From Triatoma infestans (lineage: Eukaryota > Arthropoda > Insecta > Hemiptera > Reduviidae): a stretch of DNA of 64,000 nt. The stretch is from contig JAAEAF010003139.1 in assembly GCA_011037195.1 (NCBI GenBank), positions 1-64,000 on the forward strand, given 5' to 3'. Of this stretch, positions 43,880 through 55,662 are shown piece by piece. Position numbers and translations under genes: made by a program. How positions within the stretch are numbered: the stretch's first letter is position 1; every line of letters begins with the position of its first letter. The notes below the pieces were generated by a model, which was given only the letters and a program-made list of their open reading frames with translations, was not told where the DNA came from and did no database searches.

Positions 43880-44090
43880 CTGCAAGCGAGCAGTGAAAAG
43901 GCCGACATCACCATAATTGTAATGGGACAAGATAAGAGTGAGATTCATTATAGCTGACTTCATGAAGTAATCATATGGAGCAACATCGGGTATATAGGGC
44001 AGTTACACAAGTCGCTTATTTCCTCCAACTCTACTCATTTTAACCAAGTCAAACACGGTAGGCAGGGGTATTATCATGTTGCAGAAAGCT
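43880..44090 (-). pseudogene. mariner-like transposase relic
   Basis: On the minus strand HDNTPAYRV (second catalytic Asp region) is followed, after a frame shift and a stop, by PYIPDVAPYDYF, matching the mariner signature Y-S-P-D-L-A-P-x-D-Y/F-x-x-F that carries the third catalytic Asp. The N-terminal helix-turn-helix domains and the ends are not seen. Inactive. Confidence 0.65.
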
Positions 44091-44159
44091 TTATTTCAGT
44101 TAATTAATATAGGGGTACCTTGCTTTTAAGACTTCATAAACTCTATCCATATTTCTAGT

Positions 44160-46182
44160 ATACAATTAAGAACAAACACGTTCCGTTCTGGAACACTTTC
44201 AAAATGCAAAAAATCAAGTGATCACTAACATGGACTTTCTTTCAGAAACCATCTCTGAATGGGCAACTGACCTTGTGGTACCCCATTGAAATTTTTCAAA
44301 AATATCTACTTTTCATCATATGGACCTGATCTTAAGACTGTTAAAAAAAAAAATCTTTCAGCTCCCGATTTTAGCGCTCTCTGAAATTCAGCGCCGGGGC
44401 GCTCACCCTCTCCCCCCCCCCTTCGCATTGCTCTGCTTATACTATATACATTATTTTTATACACTTGTTCATACTTTTGTATATACAAATTAATTTCTTT
44501 CAAATTGTGCCATTCTTTATAAATAAATGAAAAAAATACATTTTTGGCATAAAGTGGCTATTGACAACTTAAAATATATTAAGTATTGGGTATATTAATT
44601 TCTGACAATTTGTGGTGTTTCGAAAAGAGGTTTAAAAATGTGTAAGTGGCGACATAAGTTTGGAAATTTTGAAGACTATCTGAAAGTTTTGAGGAAATTG
44701 TCACAACTTCTGGAAACATTCATCATTTAAAGGTTTCACAAAGTATCATTAACATATTATTTTGCGACATAAGTTTGCATAAAAGAGTTATATGTTACGC
44801 AGGAATTGTTTCCAGTGCCGGCAAAACCACGGCTGTAGTTTAACATAATTCTCCTTTAAACAAATGCAGGTGATTACGATGAAAAGTGGATTAACCAAAC
44901 AAACAAACAAACAAAAATCAGAGGGTTTAGATCAAGCCATTGGCTCTTTTGGAGAACTCTGTTTTTGCTGAACGTTTAGCGGAAACAGGAAGATGTAGGT
45001 ACGCATATTTCACATTATACGATCCACTAAAATTAAGAATGTGCAATTTGAACTAGGTATTCCTTCATCCTGCGCACAGTTCGGCAGTTTGCCCATTTTT
45101 TATTACTGTATTTTTTCGCGGCAACAGAAAAAAAACTGAAACGCTACAATCGCCTCAAAAAAGAAGTCGCCCAATTCGAGTTGAAATAATTAAATAAGCT
45201 AGTTAAAAAACAAAAACAACACTAACAGTTTTTTGACTGATCTAAGAACGTTACGAACTTAGCTGAACTGCTTACAAGAAAACAATAGGTAATAAGATAC
45301 AATTGTGGCATAATGCAAGGTTTCAGAATTAATGATGTGGGAAAATATTTTGTTGGTCAATACTCAAAAGTTTGGGGACAATAAATATTTTTCCACCAAA
45401 ATTCTGTGCACTTATTAAATTCCTTTTAACGCACAGTCACACTACAAAATTATAAATGAAAGTCATTAGAAATATCCTAGTTAAGTACTACAATCAAATT
45501 AAATTCTAAGGTTGTTAGAAAAAGTTTATTGCACAAGTAATAAATATTTCAAGAGCTTTTAATTTAAAAGAAATATTCCAGAGAGAAATAAGATGATGGC
45601 GCTCTCTAAGGAACAAAATTCAAGTAATAGAAAGTAAGGAGAGTTCATGGACCAAGAATTATGGGTTAGTAGTGAGTATATTTGAATGTTGTTGATAGGA
45701 TGGGACCTAGCTGACCATCCTGTGTGGCTGATCACTCTCTCTCTACCACTACTACTATCTCTTTCTAGAACTGAGGGTACGACTGTTTGTATTTTATAGA
45801 GGGCACATAGTGCTAGTAGGATACGCCGGAAGACCTTGAGATCGTGCACACTTAACAGTACTTTGGGATGTAGGCAAGGTAATGGCTGTTCTATAGATAA
45901 ATTTAACTGCTCGCATGTAATAGCATAACGTCAAGATAAATATCGCTTCTCTTCCCCCTTACAGATTATTTATTATTATTTTTTTTTGTAATAAAACAAA
46001 AAAAATATTAATATTTAAGTAAAGGTGAAATGTTTAGTTCTTTTAAAGTACTAAGCTCTAAACAGAAATCTCTTTTATATCTACTTTCTTATCAGAGACA
46101 TTTTAATTATAAAAGAAAAATCTCCTTCAAAAAACATAGTTTATGTTATACATCCCCATTCATTGAAGTTTCCTTTTTAAAA
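44160..46182. other. Intergenic stretch, nothing recognised
   Basis: Contains a C run near 44413 and (CAAA)n near 44900. No coding or repeat similarity supported. Confidence 0.5.
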
Positions 46183-46981
46183 AAATCTGGTGTGAAACAC
46201 TCACACAACTTTCTCTTACTCTAGTTCTCAAAATTATAATTGACAAATTTTATAGTTTGTGTACAAAACTGTTCAGTAAAAGCGCACTTCCGGTTTACTA
46301 ATTTTCTTGAAACTCTGAATTTTGGGCATCTATTTATTTGTAATTAATTTTGTTTGGATGATAGAATTGTATAATTAATTATGATAGCACTTTAGTGATA
46401 ACATAACCCCACGCTCCCCTAAAAGTGCCCTTAAATAAATTTTCCCACAGAAATGTTTTAAATAAAAGTTGTAGATCTTTGTATGTTTACTTTATATACG
46501 AAGTTTCCAGAAAATCGTTGGAGGCATTTTTGAGAAATCGCGAAAAAGTAAAAAAAATCATTTACTAAAGTGGTAATGTAAACGCACTACCGGTTATCCG
46601 ATTTTTTGAAACTCGAAATTTGTACAATATATTCAATTCTAATTAACATTATTTAGATGACAGAATTTTTTAATGAACTGAAATAGCACTTTAGTTAAAA
46701 ACCTAACCCCACCCCTCTCTCATAACTGCCCTTATATGAATTTTCCCAGAAAAACATTTCAAATAAAAGTTATGGATCTTTGTATGTATAGTTGATATGA
46801 CAAGTTTGAAGAAAATCGTCGGAGCCATTTTTGAGAAAAAAGTAAAAAAAGCAACTAGTAAAGTGGCACTTCCGGTTAAGGAATTTTGGCAGATGACCCA
46901 CCATCAGATGCCATAGTGATACCTAAACGGAATATCAAGTTTCAACTTTCTGTGGTTTTTCGTTTTTGAGCTATGCTGTTC

Positions 46982-47024
<43 letters not shown>

Positions 47025-47157
47025 GAGACCATTTGCTAAAAACCACTTTTTTGGACTCAGGGGACCTCAAAACGGATATTTCCGGTGAAAACTCGATATC
47101 TCGAAAATTTGACACGATTATAATACTTCCTCTTACTAGGAGTAAGAGAATGTAAAA
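46183..47157 (-). mobile_element. Family H element, two modules
   Basis: Complete minus-strand copy: 3' hairpin at 46187-46207, inverted 15-mer, truncated third module, two modules, (CA)n at 46993-47019, and 5' end ACTAGGAGTAAGAGAATGT ending at 47155. Confidence 0.9.
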
Positions 47158-47164
47158 AGGGAAC

Positions 47165-47428
47165 AACGTCACTAAAGGACCGAACATGGGTTTTCCCATT
47201 CAGGCAGCAACACCCCTCTTAACCTAGTTCTGTCAAACAAAGACCTTAAAATCCAGTGTATCAACTGTATTTGCTCTGTGCAAGTCTATGTTATTATACT
47301 TATATTCAACAAAAAGACATCCTGATGATGGGCGAACCCCCCGATACTGGTCGATGACCACAAAATGAAGCAGGCTAACACGGAAAATGTCTCCGACGCT
47401 TTCCACCTCTGCGGAACCAACCACCACA
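47165..47428 (+). mobile_element. Family FB element, copy 4 (one arm)
   Basis: Right-hand arm only, ending GCGGAACCAACCACCACAAC. Holds a plus-strand hammerhead-like motif at 47318-47359: CTGATGA intact, stem II weakened (GGGCGAACCCCCC), GATAC instead of GAAAC, GGTC and GATG kept. Starts within 10 bp of the family H copy, so its left part may have been lost. Confidence 0.7.
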
Positions 47429-47441
47429 ACAATCTACTTTC

Positions 47442-47880
47442 TTACTTCCTGTTGCTGAGAAGGTAAGCGGAAGTAGTGCGATCATGCTAAATATATGAAA
47501 TTGATTTTTTATAAATTGGCTTCCGTGCGTTTGTATGTATGTGTGTGGTCAGCATAACTAAAAAGTGAAAAATCGCAGAAAAATCAACCGTGAAACTTCG
47601 TTTAATTGCTGCTATGACGTGGAGACCCGGCAATAGAGTTTTAGTCGAAAATCGGCCAACCGGAAATACCACTTTACAAATTATCACTTTTTTGTGAATT
47701 TCTCGATATTCCTTCAACTATGAATATAATAGTTTATATTTAATTCTATGACTTTTATTTGAAATATTTTTCCCGCAATAATTCATTTAAGGGGAGTTTT
47801 GGTTGAGAAAAGAGCTTAGGATTTTATTCTTTGTGCCAAATCAGTTTAGTGCTTACAAAGACTTACTGATACAAAGACTT
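47442..47880 (+). repeat. Family H-related element, diverged
   Basis: Retains the order 'ggaagtagtgcgatcatg', a (GTAT)/(GT) tract near 47535, 'tggagacccggcaatagag', 'ccggaaataccactttac', 'aattcatttaagggga', but with many substitutions. A separate older subfamily. Confidence 0.55.
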
Positions 47881-47892
47881 TGTTAATACAAA

Positions 47893-48628
47893 ACAAAACA
47901 AAAATCTGGTGTAATACACTCACACAACTTTCTCCTACTCCAGTTTTCAAAACTGTGATTGACAAATTTTGTACTTAGTATATCAAATTTAATGAAATTC
48001 TTCGGTGATTTTATGGAGAAAATAGTAACAAACTGAAAAATACGTCCTACTAAAAACGTACTTCCGATCATCCGAGTTTTTTCAAACTCGGAATTTCAAC
48101 ATTATATTTAATATAAATTAATATTATATAGATGATAGAATTGTGTAATAAACTGAAATAGCACTTTAGAGGAAAACCGTAACCCCACCCCACATCCAAA
48201 AGTGCCCTTAAATAAATTTGCCCGGATAACTGTTTTAAATAAAAGTTGTAGATTTTTGTATGTGTAGTTAATAAAACAAGTTTAAAGAAAATTGTCGGGG
48301 CAATTTTTGAGAAAATCGCAAGAAAGTAAAAAAAAAAAATCAACTAGTAAAGTGGTACTTCCGGTTGAGAGGAATTTTGACAGAAAACGTACTGTCAGAT
48401 CCCATGGTGATACCTAAACGGAATATCAAGTTTCAACTTTCTACGGTTTTCTGGTTTTTGAGCTATGCTGTTCACATACATATACATACATACACACACA
48501 CAATTTGCTAAAAAACACTTTTTTGGACTCAGGAAACCTCAAAACGGATATTTCCGGTGAAAACGCGATATCTAAAATTTGACACGATTACAATACTTCC
48601 TCTTATTAGGAGGAGTAAGAGAAAGTAA
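47893..48628 (-). mobile_element. Family H element, single-module form
   Basis: 3' hairpin at 47905-47925, inverted 15-mer (one mismatch), one module, short (CA)n near 48495, 5' end AGGAGTAAGAGAAAGTA at 48610-48627. Confidence 0.88.
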
Positions 48629-49344
48629 TAAACAAAGTTAACACTCTTTTGTATAAAAGTATTCCCCCCTTAAATAAAAATTATTTCAAAAATGAAATAA
48701 TACTAACAATAAGAGAAAATAAAAAATATAAAGATACCTTTAGTGTAGGAGAGGAATGGTAACGTTGATTATTTTGTAGTATATTGTAGTTTATTTTTCT
48801 CTTTTTGTTAAGATCATTTCATTTAATTAAATGCCGACTGACGGAAACAATTCCAAGCCGTAAATATTATGTATTCATTTTTCCTGTTAATTGCAAATTT
48901 TTTAATAAAGTATTATTATTATTTAACTGTCACTGTATGTGTTATAATTTCTTGTTTTTTAATATCTTATACTCAATCTGTTCTTGTTAATATTTCTTTA
49001 ATTTAAATTTTTCTTTTATTTGTTATAAATCTATGCACATTTTCTTCACTACAATCTGTACAATAATGTACATTTTGTCCGATAAATATTGCAAAGCTCC
49101 TGAAGAAGGTCACCAATAGTATCCGAAGCGTAGAGGAACAAAGAATTCTTTTTTCTTTAAAAAACTACACTGGCCATTGCCATATAAATATCTCATTGTA
49201 ATTTTAAGGTTATTTAGTTTATTTGTATCATTTATCACTAGCAGAGATATCCATTGTATTTTGAATTGGGCCTACTTTTGTCTGAGTGAAACGGAAAAAC
49301 AGGGCAAGTGAACAAAAAAAGGGATGCAAATTATCAATTTCCTC
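48629..49344. other. Intergenic stretch with a worn ribozyme-like motif
   Basis: AT-rich. 49095-49136 reads CTC, CTGAAGA, a weak stem II, GAAGC for GAAAC, GTA, GAG on the plus strand, the same family as 24101-24138. Core base change suggests it is inactive. Confidence 0.35.
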
Positions 49345-49700
49345 AGATTGAAACATTTTACCCGGAAAAATTCATTTAAGGGGATTTTTTGATTGAAAAA
49401 AGAGCTTAGGATTTCCTGTAAGTGCCAAATCAATTTACAACACGATTCTATTATTTATATAATTTAATTACAATATTAGTAGGTAATGTCAAAATTACAA
49501 ATTTGAAGAAAATCGATCGACCAGAAGTACAACATTTTCCTGAACGGTTTTTCAGTTTTATAAGATTTTCTTTTTTTGCATGAAACCATAAAGGGTTTCA
49601 TTAAACATGGTATATATTAACTATACACTTTTGTTTGAATATTTCCAAGAGGAAATGGATTTTAGAACGGTTCAATTAGGCTGAAAGGGCACGCTTCCCT
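49345..49700 (+). repeat. Family H-related fragment, diverged
   Basis: Begins in the module region ('acccggaaaaattcatttaa', 'agagcttaggatttcctgta'), most like the 47442 subfamily, and fades before any 3' end. Confidence 0.5.
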
Positions 49701-49979
49701 CAAAAAAATGTAGTTTTATTTAGATTCTTTCATTTACATAAAAAAAAAAAAATTGAAGATTAAATATTTAATCAATAGCTGGTTGCTAATATAGTCAACT
49801 TACGCAGAAAGTTTTAACTTACGCTCTATGATTTAATGTTTTTCTGTTAGTTATTTGTGGATATTTTAAACAAAATTTGTGAACATAACTATTAGGACCT
49901 ACATAAGTGTTTTATGTGAAGTGCATAAAGATAAACAAGGATATCTATGTATAGAGTGTTCACATCAATTTCTCTATGT

Positions 49980-51060
49980 AGTGTTCATACTTCAGTGAGT
50001 AGTTTTTCATTGTTTTTTCTAGTTAATTATTACCCTAAGTAATAAACAGTAAAACTATTAGTTGAAACAGTTAAAAGATTCGATAGAAGTGGTGGGAAGA
50101 CCTACCTATAAACTACTTACTGCTACAAGCGTACAAAGCCCTTTAAAATGGGCCTTAGAGATGATGAAGACGCATCCGATGACGGTTCGTCCGTCAAATC
50201 ATCAGCAACGTGTTCATCATTTATAAAAATGAGCAAGAGAGCTAGCTCACTAAAAACTCGCCGCCAAAAAAGAAGAAAAAAAGAAATCTCCACCTTTTGG
50301 ACTAATCACAAGCACGCAAACAAAAATTGACCAGATCACAGTGCTAGCGCCAACGCAACCACAAACGAGTCTTCCTTCTACGTCCATGCTTGCAGCGACC
50401 ACAATAACTCTCTGCCGGTTTTTTTGAATAATTTCAAAAAATAAATTTGATAATCTAAAAGATGATGATACAATGGAAACAACCAACCCGACAGCCCCAC
50501 AAAGAGAATATAAACCCCCACCAATCTATATAAAAAATATTCAAAATTACATGGAACTCTGTAGAAAAATTTCTCGGATAGTCGGAACCAATACGTGTAA
50601 AACAAACATTTCAGGCACATTATTGTCAGCCAATACTATAGATGCATATAGAGATATTGTTCGTTATCTTAAAGAAAAAAGCACAATTATCCTACTTATC
50701 AACTAAAGCAGGATAAGCCTTATAGAGTCGTACCAGTAGAAGATATAAAGCAGGAAATTGAAATGCAAGGACACAAAGTAAGAAATGTTTCACTAGTCTA
50801 TCACCCAATAAAAAGTACACGTTGCCTTTGTTTTTTATGGACCTAGAACCACAAAACAACAACAAAGATATTTTCAATATCCGAGCTATATTGAATACCA
50901 TAATTAGGGCTGAAGAACCCTATAAAAAAAATAATATCGTCCAGACATATGGCCACACCAAGGCTTATTGCCATCATCATTCTCACAATGAAATAATGTT
51001 CCATGATAACGGAGTGTCACCACTGGGTGGCTTCTCCAATTTAAACATCCTGTTACTGTA
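49980..51060 (+). pseudogene. Jockey-type LINE, ORF1 (Gag-like) remnant
   Basis: Starts with an ATG at 50148 after a plausible 5' leader. Open pieces read, in order, a Lys/Arg-rich N-terminus, then PPPIYIKNIQNYMELCRKIS (50473 frame), then PVEDIKQEIEMQGHKVRNV and LPLFFMDLEPQNNNKDIF (50750-50880), then YGHTKAYC (around 50950), the last zinc knuckle of a Jockey-type ORF1. The order and spacing match ORF1 proteins of the insect Jockey group, which bind the element RNA. Several frameshifts and stops. The polymerase ORF does not follow directly. Confidence 0.8.
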
Positions 51061-51317
51061 TTAATTATCACCATATTTACTTGTAACTGTTGTTACAGTT
51101 GTAAATTTCAGCAAAAAAAATAAAAATGAAAAAAATTATAAATTGCAGCAAGAGAAAAGTTCAGATTTTTTTCCACCCCAATGGTTTAATCACACAAATA
51201 TAATTACATCGTGCAAATTATGTAGAGCATATTATACTGTCAAATAAGTTTAATGAATTTAAGGCTAGAAACAATTTAGTTTAATGGAGGATGTTTGCAC
51301 GCATAATATTAATTTTG

Positions 51318-51425
51318 TTTGTTCTTCTCTCACTGAAAGAGGAAGTATTATTCCGTCAAATTTTCGTTTATATAGTTTTCACCAGAAATATATGTTTTCA
51401 GAATCACGCAAGGATGGAAAAAAGT
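51318..51425 (+). repeat. Family H 5'-end fragment
   Basis: 'cttctctcactgaaagaggaagtatta' through 'ttttcaccagaaatatatg' matches the family 5' end, then stops where the RT fragment begins. Confidence 0.6.
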
Positions 51426-51429
51426 TTCT

Positions 51430-51910
51430 AGGGAATGGAATGGTATTTTCTTCATCCCATGGTGGTTGGAGTTCCTCAGGGAATTATTATGACATTCTTT
51501 TCATATATTTCATCATATACTACGAAACCAGCTTACTCACCCCACAACCTTGACGTATGCAGATGACATAGCTATTCTCTCTTCACATTCTGATTCAGTA
51601 CAATCAACTCGCATCTTACTACAGCACCAAAATTCTCTCTTGAAAAATAATTTCATTGATAAAAATACAAAGACAATATCCAGCAATCCCAAAACATTAC
51701 CTTCATTCTTTAGCAGTACCATCTGTTCCGCAGTTTTCATAAATCAGACTCTTACTGCCATGCACTAAAACACAGCAAGATACCTCGGACTCTATATTGA
51801 CAAACAACTGAACGAACGATAATCCATCTCATACATATCTCAAACGACAAGAATCAAAAAAATGTTAAACTCCTTGATAGACGATCTACTGCCCCATAAA
51901 ACAACAAAGT
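51430..51910 (+). pseudogene. Jockey-type reverse transcriptase fragment
   Basis: A frame near 51466 gives GVPQG, then a shift, then TYADDIAILSSHSDSVQST (51550-51610) with the catalytic YADD, and after another stop ARYLGLYIDKQLNER, the conserved thumb 'KYLGV-LD-KL-W' segment of Jockey-type enzymes. Palm core and thumb only, three frames. Confidence 0.75.
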
Positions 51911-52084
51911 ATTGATACTCGAATTGTGGGGTTAAGACAGAGATTCAATTCAATCAGTTTAAATTTTGATTAAATTTTAATCGAATTAATTTAGTTTTTT
52001 AGTGTTAATAAATTTTTTTTTTCTTATTCAAGAGGGGAAATAGTCATTAAATAATCTCAAGGTTGGTAGTCCCTAACGGAGGTA

Positions 52085-52459
52085 GGTGCTCGGAACAAGC
52101 TGACACTCGCCTGGGTGCCGGGACATGCGGGGTTTCTGGGCAATGAGAGGGCGGATGCCCAAGTAAGGGAGGGTTCGAAGGATGCCTTTATAGGCCCCGA
52201 ACCTTCTGCGGGTTGCTCAAGAGCCTAATTCAAACTTCTATCAAAGGGTTCGATAGAAGTACATCGTCTGGATTGGTGGGAGAGAACACCAAGACAGAGG
52301 CAAACAAAACTCTTTATCAAGAGAAATTTGGCTAAATTTACTTGGGATCTACTGAGTCATAGCGGAAGGGATATAAGGCTAACTTCCTGCCGCACTTTAT
52401 TATGCCGGGAAAGTGACGCCAGGAAGTCTCTGCACTCACTGACCAGGGAAAAGGTGGTC
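52085..52459 (+). pseudogene. LINE RNase H domain fragment
   Basis: Frame at about 52095 reads NKLTLAWVPGHAGFLGNERA followed by Asp-Ala, the last motif of the RNase H domain found in I/Jockey/R1-like LINEs (W-V-P-G-H-x-G-x-x-G-N-E-x-A-D). It runs on past a stop into a Trp-rich C-terminal segment. Different from the Jockey copy at 57188. Confidence 0.75.
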
Positions 52460-52465
52460 CTGAAG

Positions 52466-53026
52466 GCTTGAGTTTTAACCGGAAATACACGTTTTGAGAT
52501 CCCCAGAGTCCAAAAAAGTGGTTTTTAGAAAATGGTGCATCAGACACGAAGATTTCTGACAAAATCCATCAACCAAAAGTGCGCTTTACTGAAAGTAGTG
52601 TTCAGTTTACTGCGATTATCTCCTAAACGGCTCCATAGATTTTCTTAAAACATTACATATCAACTACAGTACAAGAGCTACAACTTTTATTTGAAACATT
52701 TCTACGGAAAAATTCATTTAAGGGCACTTTTGAGGGAGGGGTGGGGTTATGGTTTCCCCTAGAGTGGAGCTATTTTAGTTCAACAATGTGCTTTACAATT
52801 CTGTCAACTAAATAATATTAATTAGAATTATATAAGTTGCCAAAATTCCCAGTTTGAAGAAAATCAGTTGACCGGAAGTTGACTTTACTGGGTTTTCAGT
52901 TTTTTGTGATTTTCTCCATAAAAATGCCGACGGTTTTAAACACTAATAAGAATTGTAAGTGTGAAGAGAATTTGCCATTTTGCAGTAAGAGAAAGTCGTG
53001 TGAGTGTTTCACACCAGATTGTTTTA
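52466..53026 (+). mobile_element. Family H element, 5'-truncated
   Basis: Begins at 'gagttttaaccggaaatacacg', so the terminal ~60 bp are missing, and has no GT tract. One module, third module, subterminal 'gcagtaagagaaagt' and a perfect GTGTGAGTGTTTCACAC hairpin at 52999-53015. Confidence 0.85.
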
Positions 53027-53037
53027 TGTTGTTGTGA

Positions 53038-53095
53038 GAGACTAGATTTTAATAGCATTAGATCATCAAGCATAGATTTCCAGCAAAAAATCAAA
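53038..53095 (+). repeat. Family X end fragment
   Basis: 'gagactagattttaatag' and 'agatttccagc' match the outer end of the family X arms (3069 and the complement at 4184). It stands beyond the family H 3' end by the same ~12-bp spacing ('ttttatgttgtt') as at 4197-4210. Confidence 0.65.
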
Positions 53096-53639
53096 ATACA
53101 TATTAATAATTATACTACAAAAAAGTTATAGTGATGGAAAAATTAGGAAACTAGGGCCATTTTTGGGCAAAGGTCTCTCCCAGTTTAGACCAAGAATGAT
53201 TGTTCCGAACTGTACGCTGCCATGGGATTCCTGCTTGTTAGACAAGTTCATCCCTCCATCTCAACGGTTGTCTACCTCTATTTCTATAGCAGTCGAGGTG
53301 GTTGCCAGTCTAAAATTCTCCTAGTCCAGCGATCGTCATCTAATCTTGCAATGTGGCCGGCCCATTTCGATTTTAGATTTTTTAATTGTGGCCGCAACAT
53401 CTTCCACTTGTCCTTCGCCTTAACTCTTCATTAGTGAGTCTATCCTTCCTGTTTACTCCCAGAATGCTCCTTTCAATTGCCCTTTGCATTACTTTTAGCT
53501 TTTCCATATTTTTCTGTATTATATAAATAGACATGCTTAATAGTTGTTGACATGGTTACAATATGTTTTTTGAATTGTTTAAAACTGGTATGGAATATGG
53601 CCTAACAGCCACAAAGATCTTTTACTAGATATAGGCGAA
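53096..53639. other. Intergenic stretch with worn LINE-like sequence
   Basis: 53220-53480 in complement has a Lys/Arg-rich frame faintly like a LINE C-terminus ('GHIARLDD...' type), not enough to call. Confidence 0.3.
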
Positions 53640-53783
53640 ACCATAACGCTATAACCCCCCCCCCCCACGACTCTAAAAATCAGTTTTTCCGGGAAAATGT
53701 TTTAAATAATAAATTGTGATTGGTATTTATGTGTACGATAGATAGTATACGAAGTTTAAAGGAAGTTCATTGGAGAAAAGCAC

Positions 53784-55367
53784 TTCTTCTTCTTTAATGG
53801 CACTACGGTCCTCGAAGGACCTTGGCCTCCTCAACCACTCGCTCCCATTCCTCTCTCACCAAAGCAACCCGACTCCATCTTCTTACACCCAGGCTCCTGA
53901 CGTCCTCCTCTGCGCCTTCCAACCACCTTTTTCTCGGTCTTCCCTCTTCCTTGCCCCTCCAGGGTGCCCCTCCAGCAATTTCCTTGGGAATCTTGTTTCC
54001 TCCATCCTCACAACGTGCCCCAACCATCTTAGCCTCCCTCTCTTTATCCAGCCTACCAAATCCTGCTCCTGTACAGTTCTCTTAACTCCTCATTTTTCCT
54101 TATCGTGTACCTATCACCCTCCTTTACTGGGCCAAAGATTTTTCGGAGGATCTTTCTTTCCCAAGCGTTCAGCATTCTTTCATCTGTTTTGGTGAGCACC
54201 CATGTCTCACTGGCGTATGTGACAGTAGGCCTTAATATGGTTTTGTACACTGTCAATTTCGCCTCTCTGGACAGCTCTTTAAAACTGACCACTCTTCTCA
54301 GCGCCCAGAAACACCTACTGGCTGCCGTTATTCTTCCTTTTACCTCTTCACTCACATCATTTTTTTCAGTGAGAACGGCTCCCAGATATTTGAAAGTTTT
54401 AACCCTTTCAAACTCGTAGGGTGTGCATATGGTTGCTTCATCATGTGCCAGTTTTTCCGAGTACTAACCATATACTTTGTTTTACCCTCATTAATCCTTA
54501 GGCCTAGCTTCTTTGCTGCAGCTTCGAACTCCACAAAAGAGCCAACTAAAGCTGCTTTTGTCCTCCCGGTTAAGACGACATCATCAGCATACGCCAGATG
54601 CTGGCTTAACCTGTTATAGATAGTGCCATTTGGGGCTGGTCCTAATAGACCTGACGGCTTTCTCCAGGGCTAGATTGAAAAGTACGGGGGAGAGAGGGTC
54701 CCCCTGCCTCAATCCCCTATTTAACGGGAAAGGTTCCGAGATTGCGCCTTGCACTTTTACACATCCTTTGGAATGTGCTAGTGTCATTGCAGTGAGCCTA
54801 ACTAGTTTTGCCGGTATTCCAAACGCTATCATACATTGCAGCAGCTCATCACGGTCCAGGCTATCATAAGCCTGCTGGAAATCGATAAACAGGTGATGAA
54901 GGGTAACATCATATTCATATGTTTTTTCCAACATAACCCTCATGGAAAAGATATGATCCGTGGTAGATCTGCCCTTTCTAAACCCACTCTGATAATCAGC
55001 AATTACCCTTTCGGCCCATTTATCCAACCTATTTACCAAGAGAGCTGAGAAGACTTTATATATCGTGTTTAAAAGACATATCCCCCGGTAATTGTGACAG
55101 TCAAGCTTATTCCCTTTTTTGTAGATAGGGCAAATGATTGAAGTGCTCCAAGCTTCAGGCATCTTTTCCCCAGTCAAATATCAAAAATCAGACTGTGGAT
55201 TCTCTTCCATAGTTCCTCTCCAGCGTGCTTGATTAGCTCGGATGGGATTCCATCTTCTCCCGATGCTTTGTTGTTTTTGCGAGCTCTTATTGCCTCTATT
55301 ACCTCTTCCAACTCCGGAGGTTCCTCTTCATCGATTATTTCGTCCACTAGCCTCAAAAAAACTTTTC
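53784..55367 (-). mobile_element. RTE-like LINE, 5'-truncated
   Basis: 1584 bp with a perfect 12-bp duplication GGAGAAAAGCAC (53772-53783 and 55368-55379) and, on the minus strand, a (GAA)n tail at the 3' end (53784-53794). Contains most of the polymerase but no endonuclease. Inserted in the family H copy. Confidence 0.9.
53803..55356 (-). pseudogene. RTE-like polymerase, four frame-shifted blocks
   Basis: Reading right to left: block 1 (55356-55174) holds NNKASGEDGIPSELIKHAG, the RT entry motif; block 2 (55177-54614) holds CPIYKKGNKLDCHNYRGI, LFIDFQQAYDSLDRDEL (motif A, Asp) and RGLRQGDPLSPVLFN; the catalytic LAYADDVVLTGR lies just past its end in a shifted frame; block 3 (54534-54352) is the thumb (INEGKTKYMV); block 4 (54355-54053, then 54027-53803) has TYASETWVLTKTDERMLNAW and the final GRPRKRWLEGAEEDVRSLG. 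All conserved RT motifs are present, but frame changes between blocks make it a pseudogene. Clade by motif resemblance only. Confidence 0.88.
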
Positions 55368-55662
55368 GGAGAAAAGCACAAAAAACTGAAAATAAACATT
55401 CAGTAAAGTAGCACTTCCGCTTGATGTATTTTACACGAAATCTTCTCGACTAATGCGAAAGCAAATGGAATGCCAAGTTTGAGCTTCCGGTGATTTTTGG
55501 TTTCGGTTAACACATACGCATTCACACGTACACAACCAATTCGCTAAAAAAACCTTCTTTTTTTCATACTCAGGGGAAACCCAAAACATATTTCTTAACT
55601 TACTTTCGAAAACTTGGCACAATCGCAATACTTCCTGTTACTAGGATTAAGAGTAAGTAAAA

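Larger units (their letters stand above)
53640..55662 (-). mobile_element. Family H element split by an RTE-like LINE
   Basis: 53640-53783 (module region, starting at 'cataacgctataaccccc') and 55368-55662 (block B, short CA-rich stretch, and 5' terminus ending 'taggattaagagtaagta') are two halves of one diverged minus-strand copy. The 3' end with hairpin is lost. Confidence 0.7.

Noticed and set aside
53770..54195. Plus-strand 141-codon frame
   Set aside because: Antisense to the RTE-like LINE polymerase, which has recognisable RT motifs.
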